Source: Symsagittifera roscoffensis (lineage: Eukaryota; Xenacoelomorpha; Acoela; Convolutidae). From it: 64,000 nt of DNA. A program made the translations under genes and the position numbers. The stretch is taken from the NCBI RefSeq assembly GCF_963678635.1, contig NC_087068.1, positions 4,156,001-4,220,000 of the forward strand. The letters are read 5' to 3'. The notes below the pieces were generated by a model. It was given only the letters and a program-made list of their open reading frames with translations. It ran no database searches and was not told the origin of the DNA. Positions 1 to 11,200 of the stretch are shown piece after piece. Within the stretch, counting starts at the first letter, position 1; every line of letters starts with the position of its first letter.

Positions 1-910
1 CTCACTAGTTTAGCGCTTTTTTCCGTTTCAAAAAAATCGATTTTTCAAAAATCGCGATTTGTGGTGGGTCAAAATATTGCAATTTTGACCCTAAAAACCG
101 GTCCGCTTACTGTGTTTTTCACTGAAAAACGATATAGGAGTACTAATATAGGCTATATAAGTAATAACATTAGTAATACTATACCCCTCCGGGCTTGTTC
201 AATATCCGAATTAAGGTGCTTAACTCGGATTTTCGCAGTTCGGTGAAGGGTCACTACAGTGCAGCACTGTCTAGCCCCCCACAGATTACTATCTAGTTTT
301 TTGTACCAAAAGGGACACAAAACTTGTTAACGATACCCAACAGTCGACTATTGTTGTCTTTGAGCCCCTTCTTGTTGCTTCTTGTACTGCTTGCCGGATC
401 AGTCTTCTCCCAAGACCCCTCCGGATTGAGCGCAAATCAGCAGACCCTTCCTGGAACGTGAATTTTTGGTCTTATCTAGGTTAAAAAGCTATTCACGGTA
501 ATCCGGAAGGCTTCCGGGTTCCGAACTACCCTTCCGCCCGGCGGTTAGGGCATATTAAGGGCTTTATTATGAGCATCCGCTCGGCGCCGAGTGCTCGCTA
601 ACGGTTTTGCCGGTCATGATGTTAAAAAAGAATAACACCCAGGAGCGCCATACAAACATTTATGTAACATTCGCCCGGAAGTACATATCGACGGAAAATA
701 AAGCTAGGTTCTAAGACGAATGGCCAACGTCTAAACAGAGCTCTACATGCTTTTCACCTTCTCTACCAATGCCAGTTCTTTTAGTGGTCTTTTCAACATC
801 GGGTCGACAAAAAGGTTACTGTTCTCCGGCTTCGACCAAAACGCTCAAATTAACTTAATTACATGCTAAATTAGTGAGCTCATGGCTGGGTCTCAGTATC
901 CCCAGACCAC
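1..910 (-). repeat. Tandem retroelement leader/LTR unit 1 (partial, with internal deletion)
   Basis: This is the truncated first unit of a three-unit tandem array. Read on the minus strand it matches the 3' part of the 921-base LTR of the element at 4329-28730 (LTR end near 664), the conserved GGCGCTCCTGGGTG block, then the untranslated leader. Against unit 2 it lacks about 350 bases: the sequence jumps near 450 between two ACCCTTCC repeats that sit about 352 bases apart in unit 2 (around 1774 and 2131), which looks like a microhomology deletion. No coding capacity is credible here. Confidence 0.85.
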
Positions 911-2598
911 CGCAATTCTGTTTTTTTTTTCGACCTAAAAATTATCGATCCGAGCTCCGAAGGCCTATACTTTTCTAATTCAATGAAAAAAACCCGATCT
1001 AAAACGCTTTAGTTGAAAAATTGTGCAAAAAACTATGCTATTTGGACCCCTCCGGATTGATGAATCCACTGAATCAAGCATGTTAAGTCCGTTTCTCTGT
1101 AATCCGGAATGCTTTCGGGAAACGGGTCTTAAAACCTGTAGATTCACTAGTGGACAATGTCCGAACAACTATTTTTACTGTCGTAACTCAAAAATTTCAA
1201 AAAATTTTCTGATTTTTTAGTGTTCCGTTTTCTCAAAACTCGCGAAAATTCTGTTTTTGGTACCAAAATAGTTCCAATTACTTGTCAACTAAACTCAACC
1301 GGTTCTACCTATTATACTAGCACAGTTACGATGAAACTCACTAATTTAGCGCTTTTTTTCGTTTCAGAAAAATCGATTTTTCAAAAATCGCGATTTGTGG
1401 TGGGTCAAAATATTGCAATTTTGACCCTAAAAACCGGTCCGCTTACTGTGTTTTTCACTGAAAAACGATATACGAGTACTAATATAGGCTATATAAGTAA
1501 TAACATTAGTAATACTATACCCCTCCGGGCTTGTTCAATATCCGAATTAAGGTGCTTAACTCGGATTTTCGCAGTTCGGTGAAGGGTCACTACAGTGCAG
1601 CACTGTCGAGCCCACCACAGATTACTATCTAGTTTTTTGTACCAAAAGGGACACAAAACTTGTTAACGATACCCAACAGTCGACTATTGTTGTCTTTGAG
1701 CCCCATCTTGTTGCTTCTTGTACTGCTTGCCGGATCAGTCTTCTCCCAAGACCCCTCCGGATTGAGCGCAAATCAGCAGACCCTTCCGGATTGAGCGCAA
1801 ATTAGTATTAACGTGCTTAAATACTCTAATAACGCTACAGTACAAGCCTCACAGAGGGGCTACAAAAATGATCGTAACGATCGTGATTGATATAAATGCC
1901 TGTAACAACAAAATATCTATCAACAACAAACGGGAGGGTCGGATCACATCTTGTCTGGGGGGATGATTTCTACTGATTTTTTAATTTTATACTGTTTTTG
2001 GTTTTTTCGGTTATTTTTTAAATTTTTTGTTTTTCTTGGAAACTATAATACTTTTTGTTTGGTTTTATATATATCTTTAAGGGTTTTTGGTCACGAACCT
2101 CTCAAGGAACGAGGGGACGGCCAATCCGCCCACCCTTCCTGGAACGTGAATTTTCGGTCTTATCTAGGTTAAAAAGCTATTCACGGTAATCCGGAAGGCT
2201 TCCGGGTTCCGAACTACCCTTCCGCCCGGCGGTTAGGGCATATTAAGGGCGTTATTATGAGCATCCGCTCGGCGCGGAGTGCTCGCTAACGGTTCTGCCG
2301 GTCATGATGTTAAAAAAGAAAAACACCCAGGAGCGCCATACAAACATTTATGTAACATTCGCCCGGAAGTACATATCGACGGAAAATAAAGCTAGGTTCT
2401 AAGACGAATGGCCAACGTCTAAACAGAGCTCTACATGCTTTTCACCTTCTCTACCAAAGCCAGTTCTTTTAGTGATCTTTTCAACATCGGGTCGACAAAA
2501 AGGTTACTGTTCTCCGGCTTCGACCAAAACGCTCAAATTAACTTAATTACATGCTAAATTAGTGAGCTCATGGCTGGGTCTCAGTATCCCCAGACCAC
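911..2598 (-). repeat. Tandem retroelement leader/LTR unit 2 (1688 bp)
   Basis: This full unit runs, on the plus strand, from an internal leader point (equivalent to about 6700 of the nested element) back to the LTR end and about 250 bases into the LTR. It ends abruptly at CCCCAGACCAC and the next unit begins at CGCAATTCTG. The same joint occurs at 910/911 and 2598/2599, so this is true tandem amplification of an LTR-end plus leader segment rather than independent insertions. Confidence 0.88.
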
Positions 2599-4328
2599 CG
2601 CAATTCTGTTTTTTTTTCGACCTAAAAATTATCGATCCGAGCTCCGAAGGCCTATACTTTTCTAGTTCAATGAAAAAAAACCCGATCTAAAACGCTTTAG
2701 TTGAAAAATTTTGCGAAAAACTGTGCTATTTGGACCCCTCCGGATTGATGAATCCACTGAATCAAGCATGTTAAGTCCGTTTCTCTGTAATCCAGAATGC
2801 TTTCGGGAAACGGGTCTTTAAACCTGTAGATTCACTAGTGGACAATGTCCGAACAACTATTTTTACTGTCGTAACTCAAAAATTTCAAAAAATTTTCTGA
2901 TTTTTTAGTGTTCCGTTTTCTCAAAACTCGCGAAAATTCTGTTTTTGGTACCAAAATAGTTCCAATTACTTGTCAACTAAACTCAACCGGTTCTACCTAT
3001 TATACTAGCACAGTTACGATGTAACTCACTAATTTAGCGCTTTTTTCCGTTTAAAAAAAATCGATTTTTCAAAAATCGCGATTTGTGGTGGGTCAAAATA
3101 TTGCAATTTTCACCCTAAAAACCGGTCCGCTTACTGTGTTTTTCACTGAAAAACGATATACGAGTACTAATATAGGCTATATAAGTAATAACATTAGTAA
3201 TACTATACCCCTCCGGGCTTGTTCAATATCCGAATTAAGGTGCTTAACTCGGATTTTCGCAGTTCGGTGAAAGGTCACTACAGTGCAGCACTGTCGAGCC
3301 CCCCACAGATTACTATCTAGTTTTTTGTACCAAAAGGGATACAAAACTTGTTAACGATACCCAACAGTCGACTATTCTTGTCTTTGAGCCCCTTCTTGTT
3401 GCTTCTTGTACAGCTTGCCGGGTCAGTCTTCTCCCAAGACCCCTCCGGATTGAGCGCAAATCAGCAGACCCTTCCGGATTAATGCAAATAAGCATTAACG
3501 TGCTTAAATACTCTTACAACCCTACAATACAAGCCTCACAAAGAGGCTACCAAAATGATCGTAACAATCGTGATTGATATAAATGCCTGTAACAACAATA
3601 TATCTATCAACAACAAACGGGAGGGCCGGATCACATCTTGTCTGGGGGGATGATTTCTACTGATTTTTTTTAAACTTTTTTTTTTACTGTTTTTGGTTTT
3701 TTCGGTTGTTTTTTATAATTTTTGTTTTTCTTGGTTACTATACTACTTTTTGTTTGGTTTTATATGTATCTTTAAGTGTTTTTGGTCACAAACCTTTCAG
3801 TGAACGAGGGGACGGCCAATCCCCCCACCCTTCCTGGAACGCAAATTTTTGGTCTTATCTAGGTTAAAAAGCTACTCACGGTAATCCGGAAGGCTTCCGG
3901 GTTCCGAACTACCCTTCCGCCCGGCGGTTACGGCCTATTAAAGGCGTTATTATGAGCATCCGCTCGGCGCGGAGTGCTCGCTAACGGTTCTGCCGGTCAT
4001 GATGTTAAAAAAGAAAAACACCCAGGAGCGCCATACAAACATTTATGTAACATTCGCCCGGAAGTACATATCGACGGGAAAAAAAGCTAGGTTCTAAGAC
4101 GACTGGCCAACGTCTAAACAGAGCTCTACATGCTTTTCACCGTCTCTACCAAAGCCAGTTCTTTTAGTGGTCTTTTCAACATCGGGTCGACAAAAACGTT
4201 ACTGTTCTCCGGCTTCGACCAGAACGCTCAAATTAACTTAATTACACGCTAAATTAGTGAGCTCATGGCTGGGTCTCAGTATCCCCAGACCACGAGGTCA
4301 CTCCTAAAAACAGGGCTACTACTACTTA
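2599..4328 (-). repeat. Tandem unit 3, continuing into an LTR interrupted by the giant element
   Basis: The unit matches 911-2598 but reads on past the repeat joint (4293) for another 35 bases of reverse-oriented LTR (GAGGTCACTCC onward) before stopping at 4328, where the plus-strand element starts. The missing continuation of this LTR is found at 28731 onward, on the far side of the element. The unit is therefore the pre-existing target into which the 24.4-kb element inserted. Confidence 0.85.
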
Positions 4329-4649
4329 TGTGACATTCGACCAGAATGGCAAAAATGCAATTTATGCAGACTTCGAATTTTTAGCAGTAAGCCTTCCGAG
4401 TTGATGATTTCGAAGGATTAACGACGTTATTCGGATGATTGGCAGAACGGTGAAGGTCAGGATATTCCCGTATTTTAAAATTTTAAATTTTCGAAGAGAG
4501 GACGTAACATTTCTGAGAAACGTCAGAAGCGGCCATTTTAGAAAAAGAACTAAGAAAAACAGAACAACTTTATCTGTGATTGCGAACAGAACGAAAATCG
4601 AGATTAAAGAAAAACGACAACGAACTACAATAGCAGAGAACGTTCCAAG

Positions 4650-4681
4650 TTGCAACTATTGTGCTGCTACAATAGTTGCAA
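4650..4681 (+). other. Perfect 13-bp hairpin in the LTR U3
   Basis: TTGCAACTATTGT (4650-4662), a six-base loop, then its exact complement (4669-4681). A second short stem (CCGTTG / CAACGG) follows directly. Both are also present in the 3' LTR (about 28131-28162), where they would lie in the 3' end of the transcript. Confidence 0.7.
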
Positions 4682-4808
4682 GGCCGTTGCCGACAACGGT
4701 GAAGGGTGAGAACCAGCCTTCCGGATTGGTGTGAAGTTGAACTTAAGGAGCTTGATTCACTGGATTCAAGAATCCGGAAGGGTTTCGGGACTTGAACTTT
4801 TAGCCTTT

Positions 4809-4816
4809 TATATAAA
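4809..4816 (+). promoter_or_regulatory. TATA box of the 5' LTR
   Basis: TATATAAA lies inside CCTTTTATATAAACTTTTAG, with the identical copy at 28290-28297 in the 3' LTR. It would start transcription about 25-30 bases downstream, near 4840. This is the only strong TATA sequence I noticed in the LTR. Confidence 0.55.
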
Positions 4817-5261
4817 CTTTTAGCTTCTTGTCATGTCCTGAATTGAATTTAATTAACAACTGGATTCATTTTGATAAGGATGAGAAGCTAGGAGTGGGGG
4901 AAAGGGTTGATCCATCTTCGATGGAGATGATGATTTTTATCTACTGAACAAAAACAATAGTAATATAATAAGTAGTAGCCCTGTTTTTAGGAGTGACCTC
5001 GTAGTCTGGGGATACTGAGACCCAGCCATGAGCTCACTAATTTTGCATGTAATTCAGTTAATTTGAGCGTTCTGGTCGAAGCCGGAGAGCAGTAACGTTT
5101 TTGTCGACCCGATGTAAGAAAGACCACCGAAAAGTACTGGCTTGGTAGAGACGGTGAAAAACATGCAAAGCTCTGTTTAGACGCTAGCCAGTCGTCTTAA
5201 GACTTAGTTTTGTTATCCGTCGATATGTATCTTCCGGGCGAATGTTACATGTATATTTTTA

Positions 5262-5279
5262 TGGCGCTCCTGGGTGTTA
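5262..5279 (+). other. Candidate primer-binding site
   Basis: TGGCGCTCCTGGGTGTTA begins 12 bases after the LTR. The TGG start would pair with a tRNA 3' CCA. The core is kept in all three old reverse copies (around 636, 2325 and 4020) although the spacer between it and the LTR has changed, which argues for selection. I cannot name the tRNA. Confidence 0.5.
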
Positions 5280-8227
5280 TTCTTTCATAACATCATGACC
5301 GGCGGAACCGTTAACGAGCACTCCGCGCCGAGCGGATGCTCACATTAACGCCCTTAATAGGCCTAAACAGCCGGGGCGGAAGGGTAGTTCGGAACGCGGA
5401 AGCCTTCCGGATTACCGTGAATAGTTTTTTAACCTAGTTAAGACCGAAAATTCACGAACCAGGAAGGGTGGGGGGAATCATGAACCCCTCATCCCCTGAG
5501 TGGTTTGTGACCAAAAACACTTAAAGATATAAGCAAAACCAAACAAAAAGTAGTATAGTACCCAAGAAAAACAAAAACATAAAAAATAACCGAAAAAACC
5601 AAAAACAGTAAAAAAGTAAAAAATCAGTAGAAATCATCCCCCCAGACAAGATGTGATTCAACCCCCCCGTTTGTTGTTGATGGATATATTGTTGTTACAG
5701 GCATTTATATCAGTCAGGATTGTTACGATCAATTTTGTAGCCCGTTTGTGAGGCTTGTACTGTAGGGTTATTTGAGCATTTAAGCACGTTAATGATAAAT
5801 TGCGCTCAATCCGGAAGGGTCAGCTGATTTGCGCTCAATTCGGAAGGGTCTTGGGTGAAGACCGATCCGGCAAGCAGTACAAGGAGCAACAAGAAGGGGC
5901 TCAACGACAACAACAATCGACTGTTGGGTATCGTTAACAAGTTTTGTATCCCTTTTGGTACAAAAAGTAAGATAGTAATCTGTGGGGGGCTCGACAGTGC
6001 TGCACTGTAGTGACCCTTCACCGAACTGCGAATATCCGAGTTAAGCACCTTAATTCGGATAATAAACAAACCCGGAGGGGTATAGTATTACTAATATTAT
6101 TACTTGTATAGCCTATATTAATAGTCTTATATCGTTTTTCAGTGAAAAACAACGAAAACAGACCGGTTTTTAGGGTCAAAATAGCGATATTTTGATCCCC
6201 CCACAAGTCGCGATTTTTGAGATATCGATATTTTTTGAAACGGAAAAAAGCGCTAAAATAGTGTGTTACATCGTAACTGCACTACTGTAATAAGTAGAAC
6301 CGGTTAACTTTAGTTCGGAAGTGGTTGGAACTAGTTTGGTACCAAAAACCAAATTTTCCCAATTTTTGATAGTAAGAAACACTATAAAATCAGAAAATTT
6401 TTTGAAATCTTTGAGTTAGGACAGTAAAAATAGTTGTTCGGACAACGTCCACTAGTGAATCTACGAGTTTTAAAACCCGCTACCCGAAAGCCTTCCGGGT
6501 CGCAGAGAAATCGAACATAACGTGTTTGATTTGGTGGATTCATCAATCCGGAGGGGTCCAGGTAGCATTGTTTTTCGCAAATTTTTTCTACAAAAGCGTT
6601 TTAGATCGGGTCTTTTGCATTGAACTAGAAGAGTATAGGCCTTCTGAGCTCAGATCAATAATTTTTAGGTCGAAAGGACCAGATTTGCGGAAAAAGTTAG
6701 GCAGAACCTATAAGAGAGAAAATTTTTGAGTTTGGAAGAAAGACGTTTTAGTTAATAACTTTAGAACTACTGAGCATATTGAGTTGATCTTGGTACCAAT
6801 AGATCAGAAATTAGCTGAGCTTACTGATAGGGTCAGAAATTTTTTTTGGAAAAGTAAGCGAGAAAATTTTTTGAGATTGTTTTTAGCAAATTACACAAAT
6901 CCGGAGGGGTACACCCTTCACGTTTTATAAATTTTTCTGAAAAACCCTTATACCTCTACCAAAAGTTGATAGCGATTGAACTAAGTAACTTAGGACAGTT
7001 CTAGACAAAAAGGGAGGGCTGAAGGCACAAGACAACCATAATAGAGTCGAAATTAGGCAAGTGATAAGACCCTTCACCGTTAGTGTGAATTGTCAAATAA
7101 GTGCCTTAACTTCAATCCGGAGGGGTCTAGGAAAGGACCCTATACCCTTCCCAGTTAATTCAAACAGCATAAAAGCAACGCAGAACGTATCCGGAGGGGT
7201 ATAAGCTGAAATTAAGAAAACTACGAAAAGCTACTTTGACAGAGCTAAGGGCTCCGAATCCGGAGGGGTCTACTTTCCACAAAACCGGAGGGGTCCGAAT
7301 CCGGAGGGGTCTTATAGTTGCTAATTCGGAGGGGTCCAAATCCGGAGGGGTCTACTATTAACTAACTCGGAGGGGTCCCAATCCGGAGGGGTCCATATTC
7401 TGACAGTCCGGAAGGGTCCTATTTGTGCCAATCCGGAGGGGTATTATTTTATTAAGGACTTAGGTAAACGAAAGAAAGACTAAAAAGCGAGAGGTATTAG
7501 GTTATTAATACACAGGCTAGGTATCAGTGACTGCACTGGTAACTTGCCTTTCAAAAAGAACCAGACTAATACAAAACAGGTCCGAACTCGGATATTCGCG
7601 AGACTAAGTCTAAATTAAAAAGAGCGTGACTCATTGGTGTGGATTGAAACATAATACGTTTTTGGGAAAAGTGACTGCCCTGAGGATTTTAGTAGGTCTA
7701 GCTCGGGCAGTCCGAAGGCAGATAGGTAACACAGTACTCGGTGGGTGCAATAGACGCCCACTTGAGAAAATTACTGCCTTCAAAGTTTTGTCTGTTTGGT
7801 GCAGCACCAAGCAGGGAAAGCTTTTTCTTTAAAAGACAGGTTCGACTATTGTACTGCGACCGCCTAAGAGTACAATACACATACGTTTTTTTATATATAC
7901 ATTCATATTGTGTCAATATATATTTTTTTTTGTTTTTTTTTTATTTTAAATCAACCTAAACTGTGCTTGATTGGGTAGTGAGTACACTATCTTTTAAAAT
8001 TGACTGATAACATCATATTGTGCTAGTTTCCAGATCTTTGGACCGATAATCGGCTAGTGTGAATAAATTTTATTTAAACTGTACTCTGACAACATACAGG
8101 GATTCGTGGTCACTATTTAGTAGAATCTGGTGAAATTTATTGTGTTGTGTCATTATTATTGTTAATAAAACTATAAGGTCTCTAGCAATTGAGTCAAGAG
8201 TAGGCATAGGAAAGTGACAAATAAAGA
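5280..8227 (+). other. Long untranslated leader of the element
   Basis: About 3 kb without a credible gene separates the LTR from Gag. Bases 5280-6700 match the tandem units at 911-4046 in reverse orientation, and 6546-7442 hold the CCGGAGGGGT motif array. Many in-frame stops occur in all frames. Length and repeated motifs suggest a structured leader or packaging region, which is inference only. Confidence 0.7.
6546..7442 (+). repeat. ATCCGGAGGGGT motif array, partly a 41-bp minisatellite
   Basis: Exact ATCCGGAGGGGT occurs at 6546, 6899, 7115, 7189, 7258, 7299, 7340, 7381 and 7431. Four of these are exactly 41 bases apart (7258-7381), and each 41-base unit carries a second, slightly degenerate copy (CCGGAGGGGT or TCGGAGGGGT near 7285, 7326 and 7368). 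Looser copies (CCGGAAGGGT) occur at about 5812, 5840 and 7408. Confidence 0.9.
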
Positions 8228-11200
8228 ATGAGTTTAGACAAGTCAAGGATACCAAAACGAGGTAATAGCTCTAGGAAAATCATACCTGAAAAGCAAAGAA
8301 AAACGATGACCGATCCTTTTGTGGATTGGATCAAGCGATCCCGGTCCGATAAAGAGGAGACGGTTTCAGGCAGAATGGTTGAAACGAGAAGTCAGAAGAC
8401 CTCAGAAGAGCGAAGAGAACTGTTAGAAGTGGAGGTCAATACGGACCATACCATGAACGACAACCAGGGAGTAGATGGACTGGAAGGGAGAGGCAGAAGG
8501 CTGGCGAGTGAATCTACTCCGGTAGAACAAGGCCATGATTTTGCCACTTCCACCGGGACGTTGGATCGAGAGGAAATGTCGAAACTGTCCGACATCTCAA
8601 CTGAAGTAACGGCAACTAGAAGATCTCCGACAGACAACACTATGATGGCAAGCGGAACTGGAAAACAAACAACCTCATCATCCTTCTCAGAAAGAATGAA
8701 GAACATCTTCGGAAACATCTTTCCATTCAGCATGGGAGGAGGAGCAGGAAACGATGGTGAGTCCCAGGAGGAAGAGGATGAAGAGGAGCAAGGGGACTTT
8801 GGATCTCAGGTCAGCCTCAACAGTTCGATCCAGGAGAACGAAGCATACGTCGGAAGAGAGACTGGAACCATGGACAAATTTGGTGTAGTGACAACGATAA
8901 GCAAAGAGGCAAACACACCAGGCCAGTCAAAAGACTTCGCGATTAGGACAAGTTCAGAGCCACAAACTGGAGAGAGTAGAACCAGAGGGCTAGGCAACGC
9001 GTTAGCGGATCCTGAAATAGATAATGAAAAGACGTCAAGACAGAGAGTCAAGGCCCGGATCTCGACCAGCACGAAGCTACCTGGGACCGACAGAGTTACA
9101 CCACCACTAGTGACGCCACTCATGGATAACGGGGCAGCACTAGAGGAAGCCTTAAACAACATAGTGGGCAGTTTAGAAGAACAAAATGAACAGATGTCGA
9201 TAAGGATGAGTGAACTGGAAAGAGCAGTTCACATTGAAAGAGAAAGTCTGCGGGAAGAAATAAACCGCAACAGACAAGAAGTTGGCAGAAGCGAAAAACG
9301 CTTGAAAGAAAGAACGGACGAACATATGACGAGGAACTTGTCGCGAATGACAAGAGAGGCGGAACAGAGGGAGTTACGCTTAAGAGCCGACATGGAGAAG
9401 TTAAGAATTCAGCAAGAGCAGTCTCTTGGGTCTCTTGACACAAAGATAGACGCGATGATGGAGAGGCGAACGCAGGCTATCATGGATAGGTTGGACGGGC
9501 TACTAAGCAGCAAGAGTGGACCAAAAGAAGGAGAGCCGAACTCGGGAGGTCCCAGCAGGGAACCGAGGGTGAACTTCAATGAACATCAAAGGAGGAAGAC
9601 ATATGGATCCACTAGAGGCAGGGGCAGTTCATCAGGCTATGCCACAAGGGGTAATACAGCATGGGGCCCGAACAGTAGAGCAAATTCAACGGGGAACAGA
9701 CAAACCTCTGACGAACGACCAACGCAAGGCACACATGCGACTGGGAGAAGTGATTCCGGCAACAGGGGGCATGCAAGCCCGAAGAGGAGTCATGCAGGTC
9801 AAGCAGGAAACGCTCATGGTGATTCGGATTGCAGGGATGCACCGCACACAGAGCCTCCGACAAGGTGTGAGGACACTCAAGCGGGACACTCAAGGGATGC
9901 TACGGCAATGGCCACAGCATTTGAACCCCTGAACAGGTCTTTAGAGACATTCCTGACGAGGTTATCAAGAACCAATGAACGCAGTGAGAAGTCCAGAAGA
10001 GTCTTTAAGAAACCAAGATGCTATAAAGACGAATCTGATGGCTGTATTGATACCTGGATAGAGTTAATGAAGCTGCATTTCGAGGAAGAGGACTTGTCGG
10101 AGAGACAGGAATGCAGCGCGCTCACCAGCAACTTAGAAGGGACAGCCCTGAACTGTGTCATGGCCAAGAAACAGTATCAACGTGACACTGCTGAGAAAAT
10201 CTTCGAAATCTTGTTAAACCGTTTCGGATCAGGGGTGCAGGGGCACCAGGCGATGATGCGCTTCGAGAAACGGAGGCAACGAGAAGATGAAACAATAGAC
10301 AAGTTTCTCGATGATTTGGAAATGCTGAGAAGACGCAGCCAACCGGATGAGTCAAACCGAAGGATGAACCTGGCCGTAGCCTCAAAATTCATCGATGGTG
10401 TGAAAAATGATGAACTTCGTACGATGCTAGCAACGCATTACACACCACTATCAACTAATGCGCCAACACCGGAGGAGTTGAGGCTCAAATCAAAAGAGTA
10501 TCTTTTGTTGAAACCTCCTTCGAGATCTGGATATTACAAGAACAATTATGGCAATTTTAACAACGGACCAGCAAACCAAGGGAACAATTGGTACAAACCG
10601 AGGGATGATATGGACAAGAGACGTTCTTGTGCTAATTGCAGTTCAACAGACCATCATGTGTCAGCATGCCCAGCTTACAAACAAGGCATGAAAGCAATAG
10701 GCTTTAGCCTCGAGGACGAAGATGCGTCAGAGTTGGATCATGAGGATTTCATGAGAGGAGTAATTGCGAAATTCGGCCCGAGGTGTTTCTTTTGTAACTT
10801 GGAAGGTCATTTTAAATCAGATTGTCCGCAATTCTGGGATGCAGTGGCAGACATCAAGCATCCAAGACATGAAGAAGCTTTGTCAGGAGTGAAAGCCAGC
10901 AAGGCTCGACTTTTGAGTGAAGCGGAGGCACGCAGAAAGGATAAACCTCAAGAGCTGGTGGCAAAGAAGATGCAAGCGGTAACAGAAGAAGCACGTGAAC
11001 CGGAACCAGCAACTGCGGCCGATGACTTCAAAATCGATTATAGGGCAGCTGCGAGGGATGCTATAAATAGAGTACAGCAGGAACTAGTGACGAAAGAGAT
11101 TGAGCAAAAGGTGAAACTCGAGCTGGAGAATGAAAAATTACAGGAGCAACTGAACGCCTTTGAAGCAACGGAAGTTGAAGAGGCAAAAGCACCAAGCAGC

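Larger units (their letters stand above)
4329..5249 (+). repeat. 5' LTR (921 bp)
   Basis: The LTR begins TGTGACATTCG and ends CGAATGTTACA, which are imperfect inverted repeats of each other. It matches 27810-28730 over its whole length. A TATA-like box is at 4809-4816, so U3 would be about 4329-4835. Perfect and near-perfect hairpins precede the TATA box (4650-4681 and 4685-4700). Open frames of 97-99 codons on both strands are shared by the two LTRs but look like chance. Confidence 0.95.

Noticed and set aside
61-246. A 61-codon frame kept in three tandem units, and antisense at 6018-6206
   Set aside because: It starts at GTG, lies antisense to the element leader, and is kept because the units are duplicates; no protein features.
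4362-4734. Open frames of 97 and 99 codons on both strands of each LTR
   Set aside because: Overlapping frames on opposite strands in a promoter region, with composition of chance translation.
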